Origin: Gemmatimonadota bacterium
GTDB lineage: Bacteria; Gemmatimonadota; Gemmatimonadetes; Longimicrobiales; Gaopeijiaceae
Assembly (NCBI GenBank): GCA_002731735.1
Contig: PCCM01000018.1
Coordinates: forward strand, 25,368 to 35,874
DNA: 10,507 bases
Reading direction: 5' to 3'
The notes beneath the pieces were generated by a model, which worked only from the letters and a program-made list of their open reading frames with translations, did no database searches and was not told where the DNA came from. A program made the translations under genes and the position numbers. Every line of letters starts with the position of its first letter. Position 1 is the stretch's first letter. Shown here one piece after another: positions 1 through 7,866 of this stretch.

Positions 1-25
1 TTCAACTGTCCAGAAGGAGCAACCC

Positions 26-2161
26 ATGCGGGCTAAAGTCGGGTGTCTTGTCGTCGGGGTGACCGTGCTTCTGGGCTCGGTCGGGACCGTTGCCGAGGCA
101 CAGCAGCCTGCCACACGCGGAGCGTTTTCAGGAGTACAGGCGGCGGACGGCCAGGCGCCCTACGCGCGGGATTGCGCCGAATGTCATGGAGCGACGCTGA
201 GGGGGTCGGCCCACGCGCCAGAGCTGGCGGGTGCGAGCTTCATGAGCGTCTGGGGCTCGCGCACGACGCGGGATCTTTTCGACTACATTCGCGAAGAGAT
301 GCCGCCGGAGCAGAGTGGCTCGCTCAGTGACGAGGCCTATCTGAACATCGTCGCGCTCATCTTGCAGTCGAATGGGCGAGCGTCCGACTCCGAGGCGCTG
401 AGGGCCGATGCCGCGCTCAGCATTGGCGCGACGCCAGGTGCCGATCCGGTGCGGTTGGCGTTGGCCGGCCCTGCGCCGTCGGGTCCGTCTCAGGACGGCG
501 AACGAACGGGGCGAACCACCCGCTTCGGCAATACTATGGTTCCGGCCCTCACGCCGGTCACCGATGCGCTGCTGCAGCAACCGCCTGCAGCCGACTGGCT
601 GAGCTGGCGACGAACGCTCGACAATCACGGCTACAGCCCGTTGGATCAGATCACGCAGGACAACGTGGGCGAGCTGCGGATGGCCTGGGTCGTGACGATG
701 CAGGACGGAAGCAACCAGCCGACGCCCCTCGTGCACGACGGGGTGATGTTCCTGGTCAATCCCCAGAACGTTGTCCAGGCACTCGACGCGAGCACAGGCG
801 ATGTGCTGTGGGAGTATCGCTACCCGGTTCCGGATGACGCGGTGAGCTTTGGGGCCACCCGCGCCATCGCGCTATATGAGGACAAGGTCTTTCTGGCGAC
901 CTTCGACGCGGCGCTCGTCGCCCTCGACGCGAGCACGGGTACACAGGTGTGGCGGACGGTTAAAGCCGACTACACCCAGGGCTTTACGCACGTGGGTGGC
1001 CCGATCGTCGCGAATGGCGTCGTCGTGAGCGGCATCAACGGGTGCCAGCGTTACAAAGATGAACCCTGCTTCATCACGGGGCACGATCCGGCCACGGGTG
1101 CGGAACTGTGGCGCACGTCGACCATCGCGCTTCCCGGCGACCCCAACAACGCCTCGTGGGGTGAGATGCCGCTGCGCCTGCGTGCCGGAGGCGACACCTG
1201 GATTCCCGGCAGCTTCGACCCGGAACTCGGTCTGTATTATATCGGCACGGCCCAAGCCAAACCGTGGGTTGCGGCCAGTCGAGGCATGTCGACGGACAAC
1301 GACGCGCTGTACACGAACTCGACGTTGGCGCTGGATCCGCTCACCGGTCGGATGGAGTGGTACTTCCAGCATAAGCCGGGCGAGACACTCGACCTGGATA
1401 ACGTCTACGAGCGTGTGCTGATCGACGTCGACGATCAGCAGTTGCTGTTCACGATCGGCAAGGACGGCCTTCTCTGGAAGCTCGACCGTCGAACCGGTGA
1501 GTTCATCGATGTTGCGGAGACCGTCTACCAAGACGTCTACGAGTCGATTGACCGTAACACGGGCCAGCTTACGTACAGGGAGGACATTCGCGAGGCCGAG
1601 GTCGGCGAAGCCGTGCCGGCGTGCCCTGGCCTCTACGGGGGACACAACTGGCAAGCGACGGCATACAGTCCGGAGACCAGTGCGCTCATCATCCCGCTCC
1701 ACCAGATGTGCATGACCATGACCGGTCGCCCGGTCGAGATGGTCGCAGGCGGCGGGAGCGAGGCGGGTATACCCCAGATTCTCGAAATGCCCGGCACGAA
1801 CGGCAATGTCGGCAAGTTGGCCGCCTACGACGTGCGCACGATGGAGGAACTGTGGAGCCGCGAACAGCGGGCGGTGTTCCTGACGTCGGCGCTGACCACA
1901 TCAGGCGGTTTGGTTTTTGTCGGCGACGTCGACCGGTACTTCCGTGCGTTCGACGTGCGCACCGGGGAAGTGCTCTGGGAGACCAGACTCGGCGCCCCCG
2001 CGCACGGATATCCGATCTCGTACGCTTCGGGCGGGAAGCAATACATCGCCGTCCCGACCGGTCTCGGGATTTTTCGGCAGCTCACGGGGGCTCTGAACCC
2101 CGAGATCTACCAGGCTAGGAATGGCAACGCCCTCTATGTCTTCGAGCTACCCGATAACTAG
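26..2161 (+). CDS. PQQ-dependent dehydrogenase with N-terminal cytochrome c domain (quinohemoprotein)
   Basis: This 711-residue exported quinohemoprotein probably oxidises an alcohol or similar substrate in the periplasm with PQQ, passing electrons to its own haem. The start has a good Shine-Dalgarno (AAGGAG, 6 bases before ATG). A signal peptide covers residues 1-25 (cleavage after AEA). A cytochrome c domain spans about 33-118, with CAECH (C50, C53, H54) and a likely Met ligand at M92 (EMPP). A linker leads to a PQQ beta-propeller from about 188 to the end, with repeated ALDxxTGxxxW-type blades. By eye against methanol dehydrogenase, W392 matches the PQQ-stacking Trp and D456 the catalytic Asp. 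D458 gives the DxD pattern of lanthanide enzymes, and the usual GTGNP Asn is Q410 (GTAQAKPW). No vicinal Cys-Cys pair is present. C340 and C348 are shared with the paralogue at 5163-7289. The substrate cannot be read from the sequence. Confidence 0.93.
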   Translation: MRAKVGCLVVGVTVLLGSVGTVAEAQQPATRGAFSGVQAADGQAPYARDCAECHGATLRGSAHAPELAGASFMSVWGSRTTRDLFDYIREEMPPEQSGSLSDEAYLNIVALILQSNGRASDSEALRADAALSIGATPGADPVRLALAGPAPSGPSQDGERTGRTTRFGNTMVPALTPVTDALLQQPPAADWLSWRRTLDNHGYSPLDQITQDNVGELRMAWVVTMQDGSNQPTPLVHDGVMFLVNPQNVVQALDASTGDVLWEYRYPVPDDAVSFGATRAIALYEDKVFLATFDAALVALDASTGTQVWRTVKADYTQGFTHVGGPIVANGVVVSGINGCQRYKDEPCFITGHDPATGAELWRTSTIALPGDPNNASWGEMPLRLRAGGDTWIPGSFDPELGLYYIGTAQAKPWVAASRGMSTDNDALYTNSTLALDPLTGRMEWYFQHKPGETLDLDNVYERVLIDVDDQQLLFTIGKDGLLWKLDRRTGEFIDVAETVYQDVYESIDRNTGQLTYREDIREAEVGEAVPACPGLYGGHNWQATAYSPETSALIIPLHQMCMTMTGRPVEMVAGGGSEAGIPQILEMPGTNGNVGKLAAYDVRTMEELWSREQRAVFLTSALTTSGGLVFVGDVDRYFRAFDVRTGEVLWETRLGAPAHGYPISYASGGKQYIAVPTGLGIFRQLTGALNPEIYQARNGNALYVFELPDN

Positions 2162-2192
2162 CAGACGCAGAACTTCCAACGATGACCTGCCC

Positions 2193-2420
2193 TTAGTGAC
2201 TCTTCGGATCGTCGCCAGGCGCCGACGTCCTGTACATGATACGGATACCCTCGGGCTCGCCAGCGTCGTTGGTGACCAGCCGCCAATCCTGACCCTCTTT
2301 CTTCCCTTCGGACAGCGCTTCGAGGATCAGCTTGAACTGTCGGCGAATCGGCCGGTCGATCCGCCAGACCATTCCCGCGCCAAGAGCGCCCACTACCAGG
2401 TGTGACACCAAGGCTTCCAT
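2193..2420 (-). CDS. small membrane-anchored hypothetical protein
   Basis: I do not recognise this 75-residue protein. It begins with a hydrophobic stretch (residues about 4-19, LVSHLVVGALGAGMVW). A basic segment follows (RIDRPIRRQFK), then an acidic/polar tail with GEPEGIRIMYRT near the C-terminus, as in a single-pass or membrane-associated small protein with a cytoplasmic tail. Codon use is GC-rich in third positions, as in the neighbouring genes, which supports a real gene. A GGTGG lies 6 bases before this ATG. An alternative in-frame ATG at 2501, preceded by GAGG at 6 bases, would add 27 residues with more hydrophobic character. It is convergent with the quinoprotein at 26-2161 and divergent from the gene starting at 2650. 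It could still be a chance frame. Confidence 0.5.
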   Translation of the reverse strand: MEALVSHLVVGALGAGMVWRIDRPIRRQFKLILEALSEGKKEGQDWRLVTNDAGEPEGIRIMYRTSAPGDDPKSH

Positions 2421-2439
2421 CGCCAGCCACCCACCCCGT

Positions 2440-2454
2440 TTGGTTAATGACCAA
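2440..2454. repeat. short inverted repeat, possible operator
   Basis: TTGGT and ACCAA form a perfect 5-bp inverted repeat around TAATG. It sits just upstream of the minus-strand small gene (ATG at 2420) and about 195 bases before the plus-strand start at 2650. Its location between two divergent starts suits a regulator site, but nothing ties it to a known regulator and a repeat this short can arise by chance. Confidence 0.15.
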
Positions 2455-2639
2455 CGTCGCGGAAAGTATGGGACCATGAGAGCCATGGCCAACGAGGTCA
2501 TGATCGGCCTCGACCGGGACAGAGGATCGCGCAGCGACAGCGGTGACCCTAAGTTGGATCCGGATGACGATCCCTCGTGGCACACGTGCCCACGGGACAA
2601 GAAGCAGGAGCAACAGCTCGCGTTCATGTTTGATGCGAT

Positions 2640-2644
2640 GGAGG
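2640..2644 (+). promoter_or_regulatory. ribosome binding site fixing the start at 2650
   Basis: A perfect GGAGG lies 5 bases upstream of ATG 2650. The frame stays open far upstream, with earlier ATGs at 2332, 2626 and 2638. Only the 2650 start combines a strong Shine-Dalgarno with an immediate signal peptide, so it decides the N-terminus. Confidence 0.8.
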
Positions 2645-2649
2645 ACACG

Positions 2650-4080
2650 ATGAGCGGTCAAGGAAGGGAGTTCGGGTCGAGCGCGGTATCCATGCTTCTC
2701 CTCACCCTCGTGTCCCTGGGCGCTTCGGGCGAGTTGGAGGCCCAGGTGTCCGCGAACCTGAATGCCGACGTGACGTTCACGAGGGATGTGGCTCCGATTC
2801 TGCAGGAGAACTGTGTGCGCTGCCACCGGGCCGGAGGGGGAATGGCGCCGATGTCCCTGGAGACGTACGAGATTGCGAGGACGTATGCTCCGCTGATCAA
2901 GTACAAGACGGGACTCCGTGATGTTGCGGGTGCGATGCCGCCCTGGTTCGTCGAGAAGGATATCGGGATCCAGGAATTCAAGAATGACATGTCGCTCACC
3001 GATGAAGAGGTCGCGACTCTCGTGGCGTGGGCCGACAACGGAGCTCCACAGGGAGATCCGGCCGACATGCCACCTCCGCGGGAGTTCGACGACTCGGGGG
3101 ACTGGACGATCCGGCCAGACGTGGTGGTTACGAGCCAGGAGTTGTTCGTGGAGGCCCTGGCGCCGGACTGGTGGGGCGAAATCGAACCGATGTTGGTTCC
3201 TCTTGAAGAGGACCGCTACGTGGCCGCCGTCGAAATTAGGGAGGTTAATGACATCCCCCGGGCAGGTCCGGGTTCTGCGACGGTGGGTGGCAGGTTCATT
3301 ATCCACCACCTGAACTACAGCACGAACGTGCCCGGCCAGCCCCGCTCGAGACAGGGGTGGCCGGTCCACGAAGTGGGGCGAAACGCGGACATCTTCAACG
3401 CGGATGCGGGTAGGCTTATGAGGGCGGGCTCGGTGATCACCTCCTCCTCGCTGCATCTCCACGCCAACGGCCGTGACACTCGGGCTCGCCTCGAGATCGC
3501 TTTCCAGCTCCATCCCGTTGGCTACGAGCCGAGATACGGCGGTCGCGGCGAGGGGATAACGATCGGCAATACGGTGAACATGGACATCCGGGCGAACGAA
3601 GCCGGTCAGGAAGTTCATGCGTATGGAGTGCTGAGCGACCACACGATGATCACCAGCTTCGAGCCCCACCTGCACGCTCCGGGAGAGCGCATGTGCCTGG
3701 AGGCGATCTGGGGCTCGAAAGCCGAGACGCTGAGCTGCGTCGGTTACGATCATAGTTGGGTACGAACGTACTTTTACGCGGACGACCATCAGCCGTTGCT
3801 TCCGGCAGGGACGATCCTGCACATCATCGGCTACGTGAACAACTCGGAAACGAACCCCAACGTTTCCTACGCGGAGAACTGGGCGGGTGGGGGAAACCGG
3901 TCGGTGTCCAACATGTTTCTGGAGCTGGGGGAGCAGGTTTCGCTCACCGACGAGCAGTTCGTGCAGGCGATGGCCGAGAGGGTAGAGAGCCTCAATCTGA
4001 CGAAGGCCGACTACGTAATCGGCTGTCCGCTGTGCCTCGCGACGATCCCGCCGCCGTCCGCGACTCTGTCGCCGAGGTGA
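2650..4080 (+). CDS. exported cytochrome c / PHM-like copper-site protein
   Basis: This is a 476-residue secreted protein. Residues 1-31 form a signal peptide (LLLTLVSLGASGELEA-Q). A single-haem cytochrome c domain covers about 40-135, with CVRCH (C55, C58, H59) and likely axial M96 in GAMPPW. Residues about 150-430 resemble the copper type II ascorbate-dependent monooxygenase (PHM) fold. The visible His pairs are H219-H220 (IIHHLNYS), H269/H271 (LHLHANG) and H340/H342 (PHLHAPG). GTILHIIGYVNNSETNPN follows, and M422 (SNMF) is placed like the CuM Met ligand. In this arrangement electrons would come from haem rather than ascorbate; that is inference, and the substrate is unknown. The stop overlaps the region just before the next gene (start 4086), so the two are very probably cotranscribed. 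The redox or copper role is well supported by ligands; true monooxygenase activity is not shown. Confidence 0.88.
   Translation: MSGQGREFGSSAVSMLLLTLVSLGASGELEAQVSANLNADVTFTRDVAPILQENCVRCHRAGGGMAPMSLETYEIARTYAPLIKYKTGLRDVAGAMPPWFVEKDIGIQEFKNDMSLTDEEVATLVAWADNGAPQGDPADMPPPREFDDSGDWTIRPDVVVTSQELFVEALAPDWWGEIEPMLVPLEEDRYVAAVEIREVNDIPRAGPGSATVGGRFIIHHLNYSTNVPGQPRSRQGWPVHEVGRNADIFNADAGRLMRAGSVITSSSLHLHANGRDTRARLEIAFQLHPVGYEPRYGGRGEGITIGNTVNMDIRANEAGQEVHAYGVLSDHTMITSFEPHLHAPGERMCLEAIWGSKAETLSCVGYDHSWVRTYFYADDHQPLLPAGTILHIIGYVNNSETNPNVSYAENWAGGGNRSVSNMFLELGEQVSLTDEQFVQAMAERVESLNLTKADYVIGCPLCLATIPPPSATLSPR
4074..4077 (+). promoter_or_regulatory. ribosome binding site inside the preceding gene
   Basis: GAGG lies 8 bases before ATG 4086 and only 2 bases before ATG 4080. 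Spacing therefore favours 4086 as the start of the downstream gene. The site overlaps the last codons of the cytochrome/copper protein gene, consistent with translational coupling. Confidence 0.6.
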
Positions 4081-4085
4081 TGGCG

Positions 4086-5066
4086 ATGATCGGGCGGCGT
4101 AGCTTCCGGGGGATGAGAGCGCCAAGCGCGTGCCTTCTCGGGGCTCTGGCACTGTTGCTGGTCCCGCTCGGGGTCGACGCCCAGGGGCTCACGTATACAA
4201 AGGGCCAGACGATTTCCCCGGCCTACGAGGGCTGGCAGCAGAATCCGGACGGTTCGTACAACCTGGTCTTCGGATACATGAACCGGAACTGGGAAGAAGA
4301 GATCGATATCCCGGTGGGGCCGGACAACGAGTTTTCGCCAGGATCAGTGGATCGGGGGCAGCCCACTCGTTTTCTTCCCAGCCGCAACCGAAACACCTTC
4401 AGCATACGGGTGCCGGCTGACTTCGACGACGATGAGGAGTTGGTTTGGACGTTGAACATCCGAGGAGAGACGAACCGAGCACACGCCTCGCTCGCGCCCG
4501 ATTATTTTATCGACAACATCGTCGTCATGTCGGAAAACGGGAGCATCAGCGCCGGCTTCACCGATGCCCGACTGCGCGGGAACACCCCGCCGGTCGCCGA
4601 GCTGGAGGGGGAGACGGAGCGAAGGGTTCGCGTGGGAGAGCCGGTGACGCTCGTGATGAAGGCGAGCGACGACGGTATCCCCGCGGGTGGTGGGACCTTG
4701 TTCCCCACCACAAATATTCTCACCGACGATGGAGAGCTGAATCTAGCGTTAGCACTCCGGCTGCAGCCCATGCTGGTCGTACCCGGCAAGGCGAACGGGC
4801 TGCATGTCTCATGGTTCGTGTACCGCGGCCCGGGACAAGTGACCTTCAATCCTCTTCAGATCCAAGTGTGGGAGGACACGCGTCCATACTCGAACTCTCC
4901 ATGGTCACTAGGCTGGGTCAATCCGGAGCCACCCGAAGACGGGCGTTGGGTGGCCGAAGCCACCTTCGACGAACCCGGAACCTACATACTCCGTGGTCTG
5001 GTGGATGACGGGGGGCTGTCCGTCTACCACGACGTGACGGTTGAAGTGATCCCCTTGACCCTTTGA
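4086..5066 (+). CDS. secreted beta-sandwich protein of unknown function, partner of the cytochrome/copper protein
   Basis: This 326-residue protein has a clear signal peptide: MIGRRSFRG, then LLGALALLLVPLGVDA, with cleavage after A32. No cofactor-binding motif is visible, and the mature part has no cysteine. Residues about 35-165 are rich in Tyr, Asn and Asp (YEGWQQNPDGSYNLVFGYMN). Residues about 168-322 look like an Ig/cadherin/PKD-type beta-sandwich, with PPVAELEGE, VRVGEPVTLVMKASDDG, and a final strand pair DEPGTYILRGLVDDGG then YHDVTVEV. The start at 4086 rests on Shine-Dalgarno spacing; ATG 4080, overlapping the upstream stop as TGATG, would add two residues. Because it starts at the end of the cytochrome/PHM-like gene, it is probably an accessory or binding subunit of that enzyme (inference). 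I do not recognise a named family. Confidence 0.85.
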   Translation: MIGRRSFRGMRAPSACLLGALALLLVPLGVDAQGLTYTKGQTISPAYEGWQQNPDGSYNLVFGYMNRNWEEEIDIPVGPDNEFSPGSVDRGQPTRFLPSRNRNTFSIRVPADFDDDEELVWTLNIRGETNRAHASLAPDYFIDNIVVMSENGSISAGFTDARLRGNTPPVAELEGETERRVRVGEPVTLVMKASDDGIPAGGGTLFPTTNILTDDGELNLALALRLQPMLVVPGKANGLHVSWFVYRGPGQVTFNPLQIQVWEDTRPYSNSPWSLGWVNPEPPEDGRWVAEATFDEPGTYILRGLVDDGGLSVYHDVTVEVIPLTL

Positions 5067-5162
5067 GTTGACGGGCACGCGAACGCCGGTGTCAGCAGAA
5101 AGTCAGCTTCGTAACGTCTCCACCGGTGAGGATTCCCAAGAAGTTGCGTCCCCTGGCTCTAC

Positions 5163-7289
5163 TCAGTCCGGCAGACTGAACACATAAAGGGCGTTCCCGT
5201 TTCTCGGGTACGTGATCTCGGGCGACACGAGTCCCGGGATGGTGCGCGGGCTCGTTCCCCCCAGCGCCGTAGTCACCGCGATATACTGTTTGCCGTCGAC
5301 CGCATAAGACGCTGGGTGCCCCTGTACGGAAGTGCCGAGACGGGTCTCCCACAGGATCTCTCCGGTCCGGACGTCGAACGCTCGGAACCGGCGGTCCAGG
5401 TCACCCGCGAAGACGACGTCGCCGGCCGTGGAGAGGGCACCCGTGATGAAGCTCGCTCGCTGCTCATAGCTCCACACTTCCTCCAGGGTGCTGACGTCGT
5501 ATGCGGCCAGCTTTCCGAGGTTGCCGTCCGAGCCTGGCATCTCGTAGAAGAGGCGGGCCGCGCCCGTCCCTCCACGTCCTTCCACGAGCTCGATCGCCCG
5601 CGCCTGGTTCTCCAGGCAAGTCTGGCTCAGTGGTGCGATCAGAACGCCGGTGGGCGGGTGATAGGACATCGAGTGCCAGTCCTTGCCTCCGGCGCTGCTG
5701 GGACACGCCGGCGTCCATTCGTCGACCTGTGCGTCGATGATGTCGCCGCGGTAGGTGATCGCGCCCGTCTCGGGATCGATGTCCGTGAAGGCGTTCTGAA
5801 AGACCGTTTCGGTGAATCCCAGGAACTCCCCGGTGACTCGGTCGTTCTTCCACAGGATGCCGTGCTTCCCGAGCGACAGGACGAGTCGCCGGCCATCCTC
5901 ATTCACGAGAACGCGCTCAAATACCTCGTCCAGATCCAGAGCCTCGCCGGGGACGTGCTGGAAATACCACTCGAGTTCGCCCGTCTCCACATCGACAGCC
6001 ACGGTGGAGTTCGTATAGAGCCCTTCATCGAAGATCGACATATGCCGGCTGATGGGCACCCAGGGCTTGGCTTGGGCCGTTCCCCAATAGGTCAAGTTCA
6101 GATCGGGATCGTAGCTCCCCGTAATCCAGGTCTCCCCACCTTTTCTGAACATGTTGTCGAGGTCGTTCCACGTATCTCCCCCGGGTTCCCCGATCTCGGC
6201 GATCGTATTGAAGCGCCACACGAGCTCCCCGGTGTTGGCATCGTGTGCACTGATGAAGCACCTCCTCTCGATATATCTCGAGCATCCGGCCATCCCGGTG
6301 ATGACTTTACCGTCCGCGACGATGGGACCGCTGGAATTCGAGTTCCCCTCTTGGATCACGGTTTCCCAGACCAAGTCTCCCGTGCGGGCGTCCAACGCCA
6401 CCAGCCGCGCGTCGGTCGTCGCCTGGATGATCTTGTCCTCGTATATGGCGATCCCACGCATGTCCTGGGTGTTCTCCGGGCCCGATTCGTGCTCCCAGAT
6501 CAGGTCTCCCGTTCTACCGTCCAGGGCTTGGATCACGTTGCCGGGATTGATCAGGTAGATGACCCCGCCGTACACGAGGGGAGCGGGCTCCGAGTTGCCG
6601 TCGTTCATACTCCACACCCACTCGAGTTGCAGTCCGCCGACGTTGCCCGCGTCGATCTGGGCGAGGGGGCTGTAGCTGTGGGCCTGATAGTTGCCCCGCA
6701 TCATGGGCCAGTCCGCGGGATCGGGGTTCACGAGCCTTTGGTCCGTGGCGGGCACGAAGTCTCGCGTCAGGTTGGCCACCGTTATGGACTCCGACTCTAT
6801 GTTGGCGGCTACTTCGCCAAACGTCTCGGTGCTGAAGATCCACCCCCGTAGCTCACCCGCCGGGTTGTCCTCGCTATGGATTTGGACGTAGAGAGACTGG
6901 GCCTGGAGAGCATCGACTTGCTGATCTGTAAGCTCGGCGGTCCCGGTGACTTCCCCTTCCGGTGAGGTGGTTACCTCGAGCGGCTGAGCGAGGGGCCCAG
7001 GCCGTCCAGGCGCGCCGAAGTGAAGGTGCGCCGCCGTGGCTGGTGAGCTCATCCCCTGATAGGTGCCCGTGACCGTAAGCCGGTTCCCGTCGAGCGTGGC
7101 CCTGACCTGTCCCAACCCGGTGATCGTCCTCACCGTGCGGCCGCTGACCGGGAGGGGCGAGAGACGGGCTCGGAAGGAGCCGACCTGAGCGGATACCCGG
7201 CCGGACGAGGCGACCGCTGGGCCTCCAAGCGTTCCGCCAAGAAGGAGTGCGAGGACGAGTGCCGATTCTCTAGCGATGCGAGCGTTCAT
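5163..7289 (-). CDS. PQQ-dependent beta-propeller dehydrogenase with N-terminal CHRD domain
   Basis: This 708-residue exported quinoprotein is paralogous to the one at 26-2161. Shared stretches include GTAQAKPW, LYTNST, EWYFQH, NGNALYVF and RFRAFDVRTGE. A signal peptide covers about 1-34 (VSA-Q). Residues about 36-152 match a CHRD domain: AAHLHFGAPGRPGP (H88, H90) and LYVQIHSEDNPAGELRGW are its typical motifs. The propeller runs from about 188 to the end, with W388 at the PQQ-stacking position, Q406 replacing the usual Asn, and D452/D454 forming DxD. There is no CxxCH, so unlike its paralogue it carries no haem and would need an external electron acceptor. The Shine-Dalgarno is weak (AGG about 9 bases before ATG). 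It converges with 4086-5066 across 96 bases in which I see no clear terminator. Substrate unknown. Confidence 0.92.
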   Translation of the reverse strand: MNARIARESALVLALLLGGTLGGPAVASSGRVSAQVGSFRARLSPLPVSGRTVRTITGLGQVRATLDGNRLTVTGTYQGMSSPATAAHLHFGAPGRPGPLAQPLEVTTSPEGEVTGTAELTDQQVDALQAQSLYVQIHSEDNPAGELRGWIFSTETFGEVAANIESESITVANLTRDFVPATDQRLVNPDPADWPMMRGNYQAHSYSPLAQIDAGNVGGLQLEWVWSMNDGNSEPAPLVYGGVIYLINPGNVIQALDGRTGDLIWEHESGPENTQDMRGIAIYEDKIIQATTDARLVALDARTGDLVWETVIQEGNSNSSGPIVADGKVITGMAGCSRYIERRCFISAHDANTGELVWRFNTIAEIGEPGGDTWNDLDNMFRKGGETWITGSYDPDLNLTYWGTAQAKPWVPISRHMSIFDEGLYTNSTVAVDVETGELEWYFQHVPGEALDLDEVFERVLVNEDGRRLVLSLGKHGILWKNDRVTGEFLGFTETVFQNAFTDIDPETGAITYRGDIIDAQVDEWTPACPSSAGGKDWHSMSYHPPTGVLIAPLSQTCLENQARAIELVEGRGGTGAARLFYEMPGSDGNLGKLAAYDVSTLEEVWSYEQRASFITGALSTAGDVVFAGDLDRRFRAFDVRTGEILWETRLGTSVQGHPASYAVDGKQYIAVTTALGGTSPRTIPGLVSPEITYPRNGNALYVFSLPD

Positions 7290-7428
7290 TGGAAGCCTGT
7301 GGTCAAGAGGGAAGAACCGCTCACGCTAAGTGGGGACGTAACGCGGAGCAAGATCACCTTGGCCGTACGGCTTTGACCCCGAGGAATCTGCCCATGGTAT
7401 ATCTAGGTCTATCTCGGACGGCGGATTC
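7290..7428. promoter_or_regulatory. divergent intergenic region with candidate promoter
   Basis: This gap separates the start of the CHRD-quinoprotein (leftward) from the broken membrane-protein gene (rightward), so it should hold two promoters. For the rightward gene, TTGACC (7373-7378) and TATATC (7398-7403) resemble -35 and -10 boxes, but the 19-base spacer is longer than ideal. A perfect 10-base palindrome, GCCGTACGGC, lies at 7362-7371 just before the -35 and could be an operator. I could not pick out a leftward promoter. Confidence 0.3.
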
Positions 7429-7786
7429 ATGATGCTTCCGATCACGTTCTGCGCCATCATGGTCGTGGCCCTCGCGGGCTGGACGGCGCTACGCACGAAG
7501 GCTCAGGACCCGGGACTCGGCGCCCTCGTGCGGGACGTCATTGACGGCGCGCTCTTCTGGGGAGGTTATGCTTAGGTCCTTGGAGTCCTAGGCACGGTCG
7601 TTGGGATCTCCATAGCGGCCCAGGCGGTCGAAGCGGTGGTGGGGGGTTCACGCCACCCTCGTGTGGGGTGGAATCAAAGTGAGCCTGATAACCACGATAT
7701 ATGGGCTGCTGGTTCTCCTGGGGAGTTCCCTCTTTTGGTTCGGGCTGCGGCAGTGGCACAGGAGGACGGTCCTCAACGGCGGGTGA
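7429..7786 (+). pseudogene. MotA/TolQ/ExbB-like membrane protein, broken by a stop and a frameshift
   Basis: Reading from ATG 7429 gives a hydrophobic N-terminus (MMLPITFCAIMVVALAGW), a short soluble stretch, then ALFWGGYA and an in-frame TAG at 7573-7575. The same frame continues with VLGVLGTVVGISIAAQAVEAVVG. After a G6 run (7641-7646) the match moves to another frame: VHATLVWGGIKVSLITTIYG, LLVLLGSSLFWFGLRQWHRR, ending at TGA 7784-7786. Removing one G restores a continuous reading. The GVLGTVVGI and hydrophobic TTIYGLLVLL pattern resembles the MotA/TolQ/ExbB proton-channel family, here in a compact form of about 118 codons. Two lesions in so short a gene suggest a decaying gene; an assembly error could explain the homopolymer change but less easily the TAG. 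The C-terminus is uncertain, because the first frame is also open to a TGA at 7843-7845. Confidence 0.65.
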
Positions 7787-7866
7787 CGCCCGATCTCCGA
7801 TTCTTGGCCGAGGAGTCAGCGAGCGGGCGGCTCGAGGTTGAGTGAGATGACCCGGGCGGCAGAGTC

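Noticed and set aside
872..1702. A 276-codon minus-strand frame opposite the first quinoprotein.
   Set aside because: It lies wholly within a well-supported propeller gene and shows no independent features.
2158..4152. A long open frame (664 codons) on the minus strand opposite the cytochrome/copper protein gene.
   Set aside because: Its translation is Arg/His/Pro-rich without domains, signal peptide or motifs, while the opposite strand has clear haem and His-pair motifs. It is an antisense shadow of GC-rich DNA.
5067..5162. A bidirectional terminator between the convergent genes.
   Set aside because: Only a short CCGGTG/CACCGG pairing with a long loop and a direct repeat GTCAGC are visible, with no strong stem followed by a T-tract.
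5316..6851. A 511-codon open frame on the plus strand opposite the CHRD-quinoprotein.
   Set aside because: Low-complexity translation without recognisable motifs; the minus strand is clearly coding.
7573..7575. The in-frame TAG in the ExbB-like gene as a recoded codon.
   Set aside because: A second, frame-shifting lesion lies about 70 bases downstream, and no motif suggests a special residue there. Gene decay or sequence error explains it better.
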